A stretch of DNA of 64,000 nucleotides from Methylopila sp. M107 (GCF_000384475.1 NZ_ARWB01000001.1:3996501-4060500), one strand, 5' to 3'; numbered from the stretch's first letter, positions 25,960-34,965 are shown. Program-made: numbers and translations. The notes: a model not told the origin generated them from the sequence alone.

Positions 25960-26529
25960 TCAGCGTGTCTTTCCGGGCGCCCATAGCACGTCGCCGGCCT
26001 GAAGGTTCGCGACCCGCGCGGCGACGAACAGATAGTCCGACAGCCGATTGATGTAGCGCTTGGCGGCGGGCGTCACGTCCTCGCGCTCAGCTAGCGCCGT
26101 GACCAGCCGCTCGGCGCGGCGCGCGATCGTCCGCGCCATGTGGAGATGCGCCGCGAGCGGCGTTCCGGCCGGCAGCACGAAGGATTTCAGTGGCTCGAGC
26201 CGGGCGTTCAGCGCGTCGATGTCGTGTTCGAGCCGCTCGACCTGGGTGTCGACGATGCGCAGCGGCTCGTAGCCAAGATCCTTGCCGTCGTCGACGGTGG
26301 CGAGGTCCGCGCCGAGGTCGAACAGCTCGTTCTGGATGCGCGCGAGCGCCGCCTCGATCTCCGGCTCCACTGCGGCGTGGAGGCGCGCGAGCCCGACGGC
26401 TGCGTTGGTCTCGTCGACCGTGCCGAACGACTCGATCCTGAGATCGTGCTTGGCGCGGCGCGGCCCGACCGCCAGCCCCGTGGTGCCGTCGTCGCCGGTG
26501 CGGGTGTAGATTTTGTTGAGCTTGACCAT
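25960..26529 (-). CDS. ATP:cob(I)alamin adenosyltransferase (PduO type)
   Basis: A 189-residue enzyme making adenosylcobalamin from cob(I)alamin and ATP. The ATP-binding N-terminus KIYTRTGDDGTTGLAVGPRR and the C-terminal helix motif MARTIARRAERLVTALAER, with its conserved arginines, are both clear. It acts in the cytoplasm and serves B12-dependent mutases such as methylmalonyl- or ethylmalonyl-CoA mutase. In related genomes I recall a HIG1-type gene beside it; here an islet of about 1.7 kb separates them. Confidence 0.92.
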   Translation of the reverse strand: MVKLNKIYTRTGDDGTTGLAVGPRRAKHDLRIESFGTVDETNAAVGLARLHAAVEPEIEAALARIQNELFDLGADLATVDDGKDLGYEPLRIVDTQVERLEHDIDALNARLEPLKSFVLPAGTPLAAHLHMARTIARRAERLVTALAEREDVTPAAKRYINRLSDYLFVAARVANLQAGDVLWAPGKTR

Positions 26530-26669
26530 GTCATTCCCGATGCGTCGATCGCGCGGAGGAGCGGTTTCATCCGCTCAAGCCGCGCAAATGACAAGCGAAA
26601 GCGGCCTTCGCATTTTGGATGCAGGTCCGTCATTGGTGCGATAAAATCGCACCGGACCCGGAGGATGTG

Positions 26670-26951
26670 ATGGCCGCGACCGAAAAACGCTCGTTCACGC
26701 TGCCGAAAGAGCAGGCGGCCTTCATCGACAGGCTTGTGGAGTCGGGCGCCTACGCCACCAGCAGCGAGGTCATCCGCGACGGCCTGCGCGCCCTGCAGGA
26801 GCGAGACGCCGCGATCGAGCGCTGGCTGCGCGAGGAGGTCGTGCCGACCTACGACAGGATGAAGGCTGATCCGAGCAGGGGCCTCACATCCGAGCAGGTG
26901 ATGGGTGAGATACGGGCGCGCAACGCCGCTCGGCTCAAGGCGGAGGCGTAA
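26670..26951 (+). CDS. parD: ParD-family antitoxin, second copy (toxin partner broken)
   Basis: A 93-residue ribbon-helix-helix antitoxin very similar along its length to the one at 19626-19907, sharing MAATEKR, QAAFIDRLVESGAYA and AAIERWLREEV. Start at 26670 with GGAGG just upstream. The gene downstream is a toxin remnant with a premature stop and missing C-terminus, so this antitoxin is probably an orphan. It may cross-neutralise the intact ParE at 19904-20203; that is inference from the similarity. Confidence 0.85.
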   Translation: MAATEKRSFTLPKEQAAFIDRLVESGAYATSSEVIRDGLRALQERDAAIERWLREEVVPTYDRMKADPSRGLTSEQVMGEIRARNAARLKAEA

Positions 26952-26953
26952 GG

Positions 26954-27121
26954 GTCCGCGCGGCCGTCCTCTCGCCCTAAGTGCGTGGGGACCTTCGCGC
27001 CATCGAAGACTTCATCAGCGAAGAAGGAAGTCCGGCGAACGCGATACGCTACGTCGAGCGAATCGGCGTGCAGGAGGATGCAAATTGCTTCCGGCGCAAA
27101 TGCCGGGCCTTCTCTTCTTAG
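26954..27121 (+). pseudogene. Truncated ParE-family toxin
   Basis: In one frame the sequence reads VRAAVLSP, then a stop, then VRGDLRAIEDFISEEGSP and ANAIRYVERI, which is the N-terminal half of a ParE toxin, before going to unrelated residues and a stop. The N-terminal methionine, the in-frame stop near 26979 and loss of the C-terminal strands show inactivation. It directly follows the second parD copy, as a toxin gene should. Its end meets the 3' end of the convergent DUF2971 gene, whose arrival may have caused the truncation. Confidence 0.8.
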
Positions 27122-28050
27122 ATCGCAATCTCTGACACAGTGCCGTCAGCTTGCGATATTTGCGTGCGGTAAAGTCGCGCTTTTGGATAGGCTTGCAGCT
27201 CGGCTCTCAAGGCATCGACAAAGTCCGGATCGGCGCGATGACCAACGATCACGCGCTCCACAGCACTTCGGTCGAACTTATTCAGCAGAACATCGTCCGG
27301 TTGGGTCGCTATAATCCTGTCTGCCTGCTCTCGTCGAATAATCTTTCGCCATTCTCTTTCATTCGCCCAATCAGTTTGCTTGGAGAAGAGCGCCCCAATC
27401 GGATCGTCGAAAAACTCATTGATCATGTCATTCCGATAGGAAATGGGAAAAAACCTACTTCCATTTTCAGGCGATGGGGTAAGGCTGCCATCTGCGGTAT
27501 CGAAACTGATCACGTAGCCTGTCCAGTTCGCGGCATAGTGCGCCCACATCGACGGACTGTGCGGCTGCTCAGAAACTGAGAGAGCTGCAGTCTTCTTCGC
27601 GAAGTTATTCAGTATGTGCATTATAAAATCTTGATTTCCAAATGTTTTTGGAAGAAAATTATCTAAGAAATTTGCCATAAGGGTCGGCGCATTCTCCTCC
27701 ACCGAACGAATGCGCGGATCGTTGCGATTTTGTTTTAGCCAACGTCTAGCATTTCTGAGAGACATATTCTGGGCCTCAGCAATCGCTTTGACCATTTCCT
27801 CTTCGATATTGATGGAGGCAGTGGTTGCTCGGACCGCCTTCTTCATCTTTTGCCCATACATTGTCTCAAACGTTCGACGGATCTCGAACACATCATTAGT
27901 CCCATAAAGTTGGGTATAGCGGATGTTCGCGTTCTGAAGTACGTCAATCCTCTCAGGCGATAGATACTTATAGAGAAGAGGCGGAGCTGCTGGCGGCTCT
28001 TTGAGATGAGCAACAAGCTCATCGACAATATCTTCTGCGACATCAGCCAT
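27118..28050 (-). CDS. DUF2971 domain protein
   Basis: A 310-residue soluble protein. Family features are LLYKYLSPERIDVLQNANIR near the N-terminus, SPSMWAHYAANWTGYVISFD in the middle and KQTDWANEREWRKIIRRE toward the end. DUF2971 function is not established. Codon use and base composition are clearly lower in GC than the surrounding core genes, marking it as recently acquired. It is convergent with and overlaps the ParE remnant by 4 bases, and interrupts the adenosyltransferase-HIG1 neighbourhood. Confidence 0.8.
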   Translation of the reverse strand: MADVAEDIVDELVAHLKEPPAAPPLLYKYLSPERIDVLQNANIRYTQLYGTNDVFEIRRTFETMYGQKMKKAVRATTASINIEEEMVKAIAEAQNMSLRNARRWLKQNRNDPRIRSVEENAPTLMANFLDNFLPKTFGNQDFIMHILNNFAKKTAALSVSEQPHSPSMWAHYAANWTGYVISFDTADGSLTPSPENGSRFFPISYRNDMINEFFDDPIGALFSKQTDWANEREWRKIIRREQADRIIATQPDDVLLNKFDRSAVERVIVGHRADPDFVDALRAELQAYPKARLYRTQISQADGTVSEIAI

Positions 28051-28231
28051 CGGTCACCCACCACACAACAGTGCCTTCCCTGCCTGCATGTAGGAGCTAT
28101 CCGAACGACGAGAAAGCGTTAGTCGCAACGGAACGAGGGCCGTTCGGCTCGCGCGACTAGCGGACACACTGAGCGTCAACTGAGGGGCCAAAAAGGCTTT
28201 TTAGCGAACTTGGCCGCCGTGCCGCCTTCGC

Positions 28232-28435
28232 TCACCCCGGCCGCGAGCCCATGATCCAGAGCGTCGCCATGATCAGCACGATGGCGACGAATTGCAGGAT
28301 CACCCGCCAGCGCATGAAATTCTGGGACGCGCTCGCGGAGCCGCCGCGCAGCATGTTGATGAGCCCGAGCAGGAGCACGACGGCTACCGCGCCGATCGCG
28401 ACGGGCAGAACGAAGGCGGACATCGCTGAGGCCAT
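28232..28435 (-). CDS. HIG1-type twin-transmembrane protein
   Basis: A 67-residue membrane protein with two hydrophobic segments, FVLPVAIGAVAVVLLLGLIN and VILQFVAIVLIMATLWIMG, joined by a loop with NFMRWRV. This matches small HIG1-domain (twin-transmembrane) proteins of alphaproteobacteria, relatives of respiratory supercomplex factors. The start at 28435 fits the family better than one 10 codons upstream. Role in this organism is inferred as respiratory. Confidence 0.75.
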   Translation of the reverse strand: MASAMSAFVLPVAIGAVAVVLLLGLINMLRGGSASASQNFMRWRVILQFVAIVLIMATLWIMGSRPG

Positions 28436-28474
28436 GACGGACCGTCGTCCTTCCTGCCGGGGCAAGCGCCGGCG

Positions 28475-28984
28475 TCAGTTGAGCGCGAGGATCGCGGCGT
28501 TCAGCACGGCCGCGAACCCGACCCACGCCAGATAGGGCCACAGCAGCGCCGCCGCGAGCCCGTCGATTGCACGAAAGCGCGCGATCGTCCATGCGATGGC
28601 GGCGAGCAGCAGGCCGATCTCGATCAGCCCGAGCAGCGGCGACCGCGCGGCGAAGAATGCGAACGACCAGCCGATGTTGAGTACGAGCTGGACCGCGAAG
28701 GCGATCAGCGCGCCCCGTCGCGAAGCGCCCTCCGACAGCATGACGACCCGCCAGAGCGAGACCGCCATCAGCGCGAACAGGATCGTCCAGGCGATCGGGA
28801 AGGCGGCGTTCGGCGGATTGAACGCGGGTTTTGCGAGCCCCTCGTACCACGGCGACAGGTTCGGCGTGGTCGCGAGCGAGCCGAGCGCCGCGGCCGCGAA
28901 GCAAAGCGCCGTCGCGCCGACGAGGACGGCGAGGGAGCGGGCGGACAGGAGCTGCGGCGAGGCGGGGTTCGCTGGTTCGACCAT
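28475..28984 (-). CDS. tspO: TspO/MBR family protein
   Basis: A 169-residue five-helix membrane protein. The family signature WYEGLAKPAFNPPNAAFPIA then WTILFALM is present, as are the conserved ALIAFAVQLVLNIGWSFAFF and LWPYLAWVGFAAVLNAAI. TspO binds porphyrins and affects tetrapyrrole metabolism or stress responses in alphaproteobacteria. Start ATG at 28984 with GGGAG upstream. It lies just downstream of rimM on the same strand, where trmD would usually be expected. Confidence 0.9.
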   Translation of the reverse strand: MVEPANPASPQLLSARSLAVLVGATALCFAAAALGSLATTPNLSPWYEGLAKPAFNPPNAAFPIAWTILFALMAVSLWRVVMLSEGASRRGALIAFAVQLVLNIGWSFAFFAARSPLLGLIEIGLLLAAIAWTIARFRAIDGLAAALLWPYLAWVGFAAVLNAAILALN

Positions 28985-29111
28985 TGCGTCGTTTCGCTCC
29001 CGGTGATGCGGCGCCTCCGCGCGGCCAAGCGGCCCGTATGGCCCGGCCATGCGGCCGGCTGGCCACGTTTTCCGATACGTCAGAATGACGGCGTCGGACC
29101 GCGCCGATCCG

Positions 29112-29651
29112 TCAGCTCTCCGGCTTCCCCGGCTCGTCCAGCGCGCCTTCCGGCGGGTCGACGACGATGCGTCCGCCGGCGACGTCGACCACGGGGACGA
29201 CCGCCTTGCTGAAGGGCAGGTAGACGGTGCGCCGCGCGCCGGAGAGCCTGATCTCGACGAGGTCGTCGGCCCCGAAATTCTGTAGAGCCGCAACCTCTCC
29301 GAGGATCTCGCCGGACGAGGTCTCGACCCGCAGACCGATGAGGTCGGCGTGGTAGAACTCGTCGTCGTCGGGCGCCGGCAGCGCCTCGCGCGGGGCGTAG
29401 AGCGCGGCGCCGGTCAGCGCCTCCGCGGCCTCGCGGGTGTCGACGCCCTTGAAGCGGACGACGACCATCTCGCCCTTCACCGGGCGAAGCGACGTGACGG
29501 CCAGCATGCGGCCGTCCGCCATGGCCAGCGGGCCATAGGCGGAGAGCGACGTCGGATCTTCCGTAAAGGTCTTCACGCGCGCCTCCCCGCGCACGCCATG
29601 GGGCGCGCCGACGACGCCGATCTGGACGAGGCGGGGGGAGTTTTCAGACAT
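29112..29651 (-). CDS. rimM: 16S rRNA processing protein RimM
   Basis: A 179-residue ribosome maturation factor acting on the 30S head and binding S19. The N-terminal barrel motif VQIGVVGAPHGVRGEARVKT and the PRC-barrel region DLIGLRVETSSGEILGEVAA with RRTVYLPFSKAVVPVVDV are typical. It follows rpsP after about 56 bases, in the usual ffh-rpsP-rimM order; trmD and rplS do not follow. Half of an inverted GTCCCGG repeat lies in the rpsP-rimM gap. Confidence 0.95.
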   Translation of the reverse strand: MSENSPRLVQIGVVGAPHGVRGEARVKTFTEDPTSLSAYGPLAMADGRMLAVTSLRPVKGEMVVVRFKGVDTREAAEALTGAALYAPREALPAPDDDEFYHADLIGLRVETSSGEILGEVAALQNFGADDLVEIRLSGARRTVYLPFSKAVVPVVDVAGGRIVVDPPEGALDEPGKPES

Positions 29652-29663
29652 GCGTTTCGAGCC

Positions 29664-29700
29664 GCGCCCTTGTCCCGGCTCGAGGCCGGGACAAGGGCGT
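29664..29700. repeat. Short palindrome (R4) between rimM and rpsP
   Basis: CTTGTCCCGGC ... GCCGGGACAAGG, an inverted repeat of about 12-bp arms around a short TCGAG loop. Related arms occur at 3855-3883, 39571-39590, 39784-39802 and 56766-56892. Confidence 0.75.
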
Positions 29701-29707
29701 CGCGGAA

Positions 29708-30094
29708 TTACGCCGCGGCGTCTTCGCCGGCAGGCTCGGCCGGCTTCTCGGCGGCCTTGGCGGCGGCGGCATCGGCGGCGGCGGCGCGCTCCTGGGCCTT
29801 CTTGCCAGGCTCGGCCTTCTTCGGGTTGTTGCGGGCCTCGCGCTTCAGCAGGCCGGCGTCGTCGAGGAAGCGATGGACGCGGTCGGTCGGGGTCGCGCCC
29901 TTGGCGAGCCACTCCTTAGCCTTCTCGAGGTCGAGCACGACGCGGTCGGCGGCGTCCTTGGCGACGAGCGGATTGAACGAGCCGATGCGCTCGATGAAGC
30001 GGCCGTCACGCGGATAGCGCGAGTCGGCGACGACGATGCGGTAGAACGGACGCTTCTTGGCGCCGCCGCGGGCGAGACGGATCTTCAGGGACAT
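29708..30094 (-). CDS. rpsP: 30S ribosomal protein S16
   Basis: A 128-residue S16. The family N-terminus [20 protein letters not shown] then [17 protein letters not shown] is unmistakable. The C-terminal extension beyond about residue 90 is rich in Lys, Ala and Glu, as in other alphaproteobacteria. Lies between ffh and rimM on the same strand. Confidence 0.97.
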   Translation of the reverse strand: MSLKIRLARGGAKKRPFYRIVVADSRYPRDGRFIERIGSFNPLVAKDAADRVVLDLEKAKEWLAKGATPTDRVHRFLDDAGLLKREARNNPKKAEPGKKAQERAAAADAAAAKAAEKPAEPAGEDAAA

Positions 30095-30133
30095 TTTTTC
30101 TTTCCTTCCAAAATCTTAGTCATTTCAGAACTG

Positions 30134-30227
30134 CGTCATCCCCCGGCTCGTCCGGGGGATCCAGGCTTGATCGTTAAGCGCCGCGCAGCGGATGGGTGGA
30201 TGCCCCGGACAAGCCGGGGCATGACGA
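30134..30227. repeat. R3-like double-hairpin repeat between rpsP and ffh
   Basis: Begins GTCATCCCCCGGCTCGTCCG and ends GACAAGCCGGGGCATGACGA, with the internal TTGATCG motif shared with other R3 copies. It fills the gap between two genes that would normally be co-transcribed. Confidence 0.8.
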
Positions 30228-30247
30228 GGTGTTGGCGAATACGGGCG

Positions 30248-31789
30248 TCACTTCTTCTTCCCCATCCCCGGGAACCCGCCGAGGCCCGGCAGGCGCGGCG
30301 CGCCTGCGCCGAAGCCGGGGAACCCGGGAGGCAAGCCGCCTCCGCCGCCCGGAAATCCCGGCGGCAGGCCTTCCGGCATCTTGCCCTTCTTGAGGTCTTC
30401 CAGCGCCTCCGGCGGGATCTGCGGGGCGCCCCCGCCCATGCCGAAGGCGGCGCCGAGGCCGGCGAGGGGGCCGCGGCCGGATTTCCCGGCCTTGCCCATC
30501 ATCTTCATCATGTCCGCCATCTGGCGGTGCATCTTGAGGAGCTTGTTGAGCTCCTCGACCTTCGAGCCCGCGCCGGCCGCGATGCGCTTCTTGCGGGAGG
30601 CCTTCAGGATGTCGGGGTTCTTGCGTTCCTCGCGCGTCATCGAGTCGATCAGCGCGGCCTGGCGCTTGAACATGGTCTCGTCGATGTTCGCGCCGGCAAG
30701 CTGCTTCTTGATGTTCTGCACGCCCGGCATCAGCGACATCAGCCCGCTCATGCCGCCCATCTTCTGCATCTGCAGGAGCTGGCCCTTGAGGTCGTTCAGG
30801 TCGAACTGACCCTTGCGCATCCGCTCGGCGGCCTTCATGGCCTGCTCGGCGTCGATCTCGGCGGCGGCCTTTTCCACCAGCGCGACGACGTCGCCCATGC
30901 CCAGAATGCGGTTCGCGACGCGCTGCGGGTCGAACTCGTCGACCGCGTCCCACTTCTCGCCGACGCCGACGAGCTTGATCGGCTTGCCGGTGACCGCGCG
31001 CATCGAGAGCGCCGCGCCGCCGCGGCCGTCGCCGTCGAGCCGCGTCAGCACAATGCCTGTGATCCCGAGCGCGCCGTCGAAGGCCCGCGCCGTCTGCACC
31101 GCGTCCTGGCCCGTGAGGGCGTCGACGACGAGCAGGACCTCGTGCGGGTTGGTGGCCTTCTTGACCTCGACGACCTCGGCCATCAGGGCCTCGTCGAGCG
31201 TGGTGCGGCCGGCGGTGTCGAGCAGCACGACGTCGTAGCCGCCGAGGCGGCCGGCCTCCATGGCGCGCCTGGCGATCTGCACCGCCGACTGGCCGGCGAC
31301 GATCGGCAGCGTCTGGATCTCGGTCTGCTTGCCGAGGGTGGCGAGTTGCTCCATCGCGGCGGGGCGCCGCGTATCGAGCGACGCCATCAGCACTTTCTTC
31401 TTCTCGCGGGTCGCGAGGCGCCGGGCGATCTTCGCGGTCGAGGTCGTCTTGCCGGACCCCTGCAGGCCGACCATCAGGATCGGCACGGGGGCCGCGGCCG
31501 CAAGGCTGATGGGCTTGGCGTCCGAGCCGAGCATCTTGACGAGCTCGTCATGGACGATCTTGACGACCATCTGGCCGGGCGTGACCGACTTCACGACGTC
31601 GACGCCGACAGCGCGGGCCTTGACGTTGTCGATGAACTCGCGCGCGACCTCGAGCGCGACGTCGGCCTCGAGCAGGGCGCGTCGCACCTCGCGCATGGCC
31701 TCGTTGACGTCGCCCTCGGTGAGGGCGCCGCGTCGCGTCAGCCGGTCCAGAATGCCGCCGAGGCGGTCTTGCAGGGCGTCGAACATCAA
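30248..31789 (-). CDS. ffh: Signal recognition particle protein Ffh
   Basis: A 513-residue SRP GTPase. N-domain at the start; G-domain with Walker [38 protein letters not shown] and TRLDGDGRGGAAL; methionine-rich M domain from about residue 330 (for example MQKMGGMSGLMSLMPG and MHRQMADMMKMMG). The C-terminal tail is unusually rich in Gly, Pro and Phe. It targets membrane proteins with the 4.5S RNA; its receptor FtsY is encoded at 39845-40783. Confidence 0.97.
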   Translation of the reverse strand: MMFDALQDRLGGILDRLTRRGALTEGDVNEAMREVRRALLEADVALEVAREFIDNVKARAVGVDVVKSVTPGQMVVKIVHDELVKMLGSDAKPISLAAAAPVPILMVGLQGSGKTTSTAKIARRLATREKKKVLMASLDTRRPAAMEQLATLGKQTEIQTLPIVAGQSAVQIARRAMEAGRLGGYDVVLLDTAGRTTLDEALMAEVVEVKKATNPHEVLLVVDALTGQDAVQTARAFDGALGITGIVLTRLDGDGRGGAALSMRAVTGKPIKLVGVGEKWDAVDEFDPQRVANRILGMGDVVALVEKAAAEIDAEQAMKAAERMRKGQFDLNDLKGQLLQMQKMGGMSGLMSLMPGVQNIKKQLAGANIDETMFKRQAALIDSMTREERKNPDILKASRKKRIAAGAGSKVEELNKLLKMHRQMADMMKMMGKAGKSGRGPLAGLGAAFGMGGGAPQIPPEALEDLKKGKMPEGLPPGFPGGGGGLPPGFPGFGAGAPRLPGLGGFPGMGKKK

Positions 31790-32167
31790 CGTTTCCGTAT
31801 CTCGCGGGACGGGATCGCCCTACGAGGTAAGAGGTCTGATCCCCCAACGCAAAACACGCCCGCGGACGCAACGCGTCGGCGGACGTCGACCTCCGAACTC
31901 ATGGGAACGGGCGGCCGGTAAGGGAGTCTGACCTCGTCAGATGAGCGCGGACGTACAGGGAAGGGACGGGAAGGTCAAGGATTGGAGCATTGAGCCTCTT
32001 CCCCCTCTCCCCTCGCGGGAGAGGGTCGGGGGGGGGGGGCGCTTCAGGATTTGGCGCGACGTCGCGCGTCGAGTTCCATCCGGAAACGCCCCCTCATCCG
32101 ACCTCCGCCTTCGGCTCCGGCCACCTTCTCCCGCGAGGGGAGAAGGGCGGCGCCGGCCGGGCTTACC
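31790..32167. other. Gene-free gap with an R2 repeat and a 12-G run
   Basis: No gene seen. It holds the palindromic R2 repeat (about 31998-32155) and a homopolymer of 12 G at 32028-32039 inside that repeat. Confidence 0.7.
31998..32155. repeat. Palindromic intergenic repeat, family R2
   Basis: Arms CCCTCTCCCCTCGCGGGAGAGGG and CTTCTCCCGCGAGGGGAGAAGG flank the shared string CGCTTCAGGATTTGGCG and CCTCATCCGACCTCCGC. A second copy with the same internal strings lies at 59189-59330 before recF. Confidence 0.8.
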
Positions 32168-33664
32168 TCACTTCTGCGGCTGCCTTGGCACCGGGGCGCC
32201 GGATTTCACGAGGTGCAGCTCCATTTCGTCGATCGCGGTGTTTAGGTTCCGCAGCAGCTGCGGGCGGCGCACGCGATGCATCGCCATCCAGCCGAGCCCG
32301 ACCGCCATATAGCCGAGGAACAGCAGCGCCATCAGGTTCTCAGGATAGTCAGGCGGCGGGAACAGGTCGCTGCCCGGAACGCCGATCGTGCTCAGAACGG
32401 GGAGCGCGACGAAGCCGACCGACAGCGCCGCGATGATCAGCGCCTTCGGGGTGAGTTCGCCGATGCGTCTGAGATAGACCGGCGTCGCGATCGAGATCAG
32501 CATGTAGGTCACGAGGAAGCCGAAGCTGCAGAGCGTGCCGAAATAGCCCTGGCCGTCGAACGCCGAGGAGCCCGACAGATAAAGCCCCGCCGGCAGCACG
32601 AAGGTGACCAGCGCGGCGAACAGCACGGCGGTGTAGGGCGTCTTGTTCGAGGCGTGCGCCTCGCCGAACACCTCCGGCACAAGACCGTTGCGCGCCATGG
32701 CGAAGACGATGCGGGCGGTCGAGTTCACGCAGGCCAGCGTGCAGGCGAAGAAGCTCAGCAGGATGCCGAAGTTCACCACCATGGAGACGGCGCCCCAGCC
32801 CTTGGCGCGGGCGAGCTCGTCGAGCGGCGCCTCGGCCCTGGCGAGGTCGAGCCCAGTCCCCTGGAACGCCAGCACCACGATATAGGCCATGAAGATGAAG
32901 ACGAGGCCGGACAGCACGACGCTCTGGATCACCGAGCGCGGGATCGAGCGCAGCGGGTCCTTGGCCTCGTGGCCGAGCGAGGTCGAGCTTTCGAAGCCCG
33001 AGAAGGCGAAGACGGCGAGCAGCACGCCCATCAGCACGCCCTTCGGGGTCGCGCCCTCGAGCGTGAGCTGCGCCGTATCGATCGCGAAACCCTTGTCCCA
33101 CCAGATCACGACGCCGAGCACGAGGATCGCGACCAGGACCGTGCCCTCGATGTAGAGCATGGCGCGCGCGGAGAGCTGGATGTCGCGGTAGGCGACGTAG
33201 GCGGCGGCGATCGCCCCGACCGCGAAGGACAGCAGGATCGGCGCGTGGAGGCCGAAGGGCCCGAGGATCACGTTCACGAAGATCGCGAAGCCGCACAGCG
33301 TCGACATGCCGGTCATGATGTAGCCGAACAGCAGCGCCCAGCCTCCGAGCACGCCCGAGGTCGGGCCGAGCCCCTTGACGATGTAGCTGTAGAGCGAGGC
33401 GGGCGAGGCCGAGCGCCGCGCGAACTGGTTGATGTTGAGGCTGACCAGCACCATGCCGACCGCGCCGAGCGCGAGGCTGAGCCACGTGCCGTTGCCGGCC
33501 ACCGCGAAGATCAGGCCGACGATCGCGGCCGGAACGGTGGAGGGCGCGATAACCGAAATCGATTGGGCTAGAACTTCAGTATAAGTCAGGCTGTCGCGCT
33601 TGAGCGAACCGCCGCCGACGCTCGCCTCGCGAGAGTTCTTTCCGCCTTCGGCCTGTGCCTGCAT
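32168..33664 (-). CDS. APC-superfamily amino acid permease
   Basis: A 498-residue transporter with about twelve to fourteen hydrophobic helices. APC hallmarks include the early glycine-rich segment SVIAPSTVPAAIVGLIFAVA in the first helix and FAFSGFESSTSLGHEAKDPL in the middle, the latter typical of amino acid-polyamine-organocation carriers. The N-terminal about 25 residues are polar. Substrate cannot be assigned; amino acids or amines are likely. An AT-rich upstream region with an inverted repeat at 33883-33902 may regulate it. Confidence 0.87.
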   Translation of the reverse strand: MQAQAEGGKNSREASVGGGSLKRDSLTYTEVLAQSISVIAPSTVPAAIVGLIFAVAGNGTWLSLALGAVGMVLVSLNINQFARRSASPASLYSYIVKGLGPTSGVLGGWALLFGYIMTGMSTLCGFAIFVNVILGPFGLHAPILLSFAVGAIAAAYVAYRDIQLSARAMLYIEGTVLVAILVLGVVIWWDKGFAIDTAQLTLEGATPKGVLMGVLLAVFAFSGFESSTSLGHEAKDPLRSIPRSVIQSVVLSGLVFIFMAYIVVLAFQGTGLDLARAEAPLDELARAKGWGAVSMVVNFGILLSFFACTLACVNSTARIVFAMARNGLVPEVFGEAHASNKTPYTAVLFAALVTFVLPAGLYLSGSSAFDGQGYFGTLCSFGFLVTYMLISIATPVYLRRIGELTPKALIIAALSVGFVALPVLSTIGVPGSDLFPPPDYPENLMALLFLGYMAVGLGWMAMHRVRRPQLLRNLNTAIDEMELHLVKSGAPVPRQPQK

Positions 33665-34092
33665 TGTCTAGTTCCGCCTGTCTGCGCCATGACGTGGCGG
33701 CGGAGCCGTCGCATCGGGCGATCTGGTGTAATAGAACTGGCGGTAACGACATCATTCGATCGTAGGCGAACACAGATATGCATGCCTCACAAGGTGGTAT
33801 GCTGTCGTGTTATTCGCGAGTCTCGAAGAAAATCTATCTCGTTCCCCGCCACGTTCTTCCATTCAATGGAAATTGATCGCTCATTGACATTTTTATGTCA
33901 ATCACGTTCTCGAAATTCAACTCATTCTATGGACATTGGCAATAAAAATATCGTCCGCGTCGGTCGACGGGCGTCTTGCGGCGACCGGCTCCGCCCGTGG
34001 CTCATAGGAAAATCATGCCCGCGGAGGATCGCCACTCGCGCAGACGATCGGCGCGGATTATGTGACGGTTCACAACCCACTTGGCCGAGCCA
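33665..34092. other. AT-rich divergent intergenic region
   Basis: About 430 bases without a gene between the APC permease and dapF. Clearly lower in GC than its surroundings around 33750-33950, it should hold the permease promoter and the inverted repeat at 33883-33902. No RNA gene recognised. Confidence 0.6.
33883..33902. promoter_or_regulatory. Perfect inverted repeat upstream of the APC permease
   Basis: ATTGACAT-TTTT-ATGTCAAT: 8-bp arms with a 4-base spacer. It could be an operator or overlap a TTGACA-type -35 element on either strand. It lies 219 bases upstream of the permease start. Confidence 0.5.
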
Positions 34093-34965
34093 ATGTCCGC
34101 ACTGATCGATCGTCCCTTCGCCAAGATGAACGGGCTCGGCAACGAGATTCTCGTCGTCGACCTGCGTGGGTCGGCCGCGCGCGCGACGGCGGCCGACGCG
34201 GTCGCGCTCGCGCGCCGGGGCGAGACCCATTTCGACCAGCTGATGGCGCTGCACGATCCGAAAACGCCCGGAACCGCCGGCTTCATGCGCATCCTCAACG
34301 CCGACGGTTCGGAGGTCTCGGCCTGCGGCAACGGCACGCGCTGCGTCGCCTGGGGGCTGATGGAGGAAGCGGGAACGCGCGAGGTTCTGCTCGAGACCGC
34401 CGCCGGCCTGCTCGCCTGCACGGCGGGCGAGGCGCCCGATCAGGTGACGGTCGACATGGGCGCGCCGAAGTTCGGCTGGGCCGACATTCCACTGTCGGAA
34501 GAGTTCGCCGACACCCGCGCGATCGAGCTGCAGCTCGGCCCGATCGACGCGCCGCTGATCCATTCGCCCTCGGTCGCCAATGTCGGCAATCCGCATGCGA
34601 TCTTCTGGGTCGACGACCTCAACGTCATCGACCTGCGCCGATCCGGGCCGCTGCTCGAAAACCACCCGATGTTCCCCGAGCGCGCCAACATCTCGCTCGC
34701 GAAGGTCACGTCGAAGTCGTCGCTGACGCTAAAGGTGTGGGAGCGCGGCGCTGGGCTGACGCTCGCCTGCGGCACGGCTGCCTGCGCGGCGGCGGTCTCG
34801 GCCGCCCGCACGCGGCGGACGGGGCGCGACGTGATCGTTACACTGCCGGGCGGCCCCTTGCGGATCGTCTGGCGGGAGGAGGACGACCACATCCTGATGA
34901 GCGGCCCGGCGACGTTCGAGCATGACGGGCGGCTGACGGCGGAGATGTTTCCGGCCGCGGCGTGA
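34093..34965 (+). CDS. dapF: Diaminopimelate epimerase
   Basis: A 290-residue PLP-independent racemase converting LL- to meso-diaminopimelate for lysine and peptidoglycan. Both catalytic cysteines are present: [13 protein letters not shown] and [13 protein letters not shown]. The N-terminal [17 protein letters not shown] is typical. Start ATG at 34093 preferred over a TTG four codons upstream. Its linkage with mtaB and ftsY is typical of Rhizobiales, though here an antitoxin-toxin remnant, an MFS gene and two envelope genes lie between. Confidence 0.95.
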   Translation: MSALIDRPFAKMNGLGNEILVVDLRGSAARATAADAVALARRGETHFDQLMALHDPKTPGTAGFMRILNADGSEVSACGNGTRCVAWGLMEEAGTREVLLETAAGLLACTAGEAPDQVTVDMGAPKFGWADIPLSEEFADTRAIELQLGPIDAPLIHSPSVANVGNPHAIFWVDDLNVIDLRRSGPLLENHPMFPERANISLAKVTSKSSLTLKVWERGAGLTLACGTAACAAAVSAARTRRTGRDVIVTLPGGPLRIVWREEDDHILMSGPATFEHDGRLTAEMFPAAA

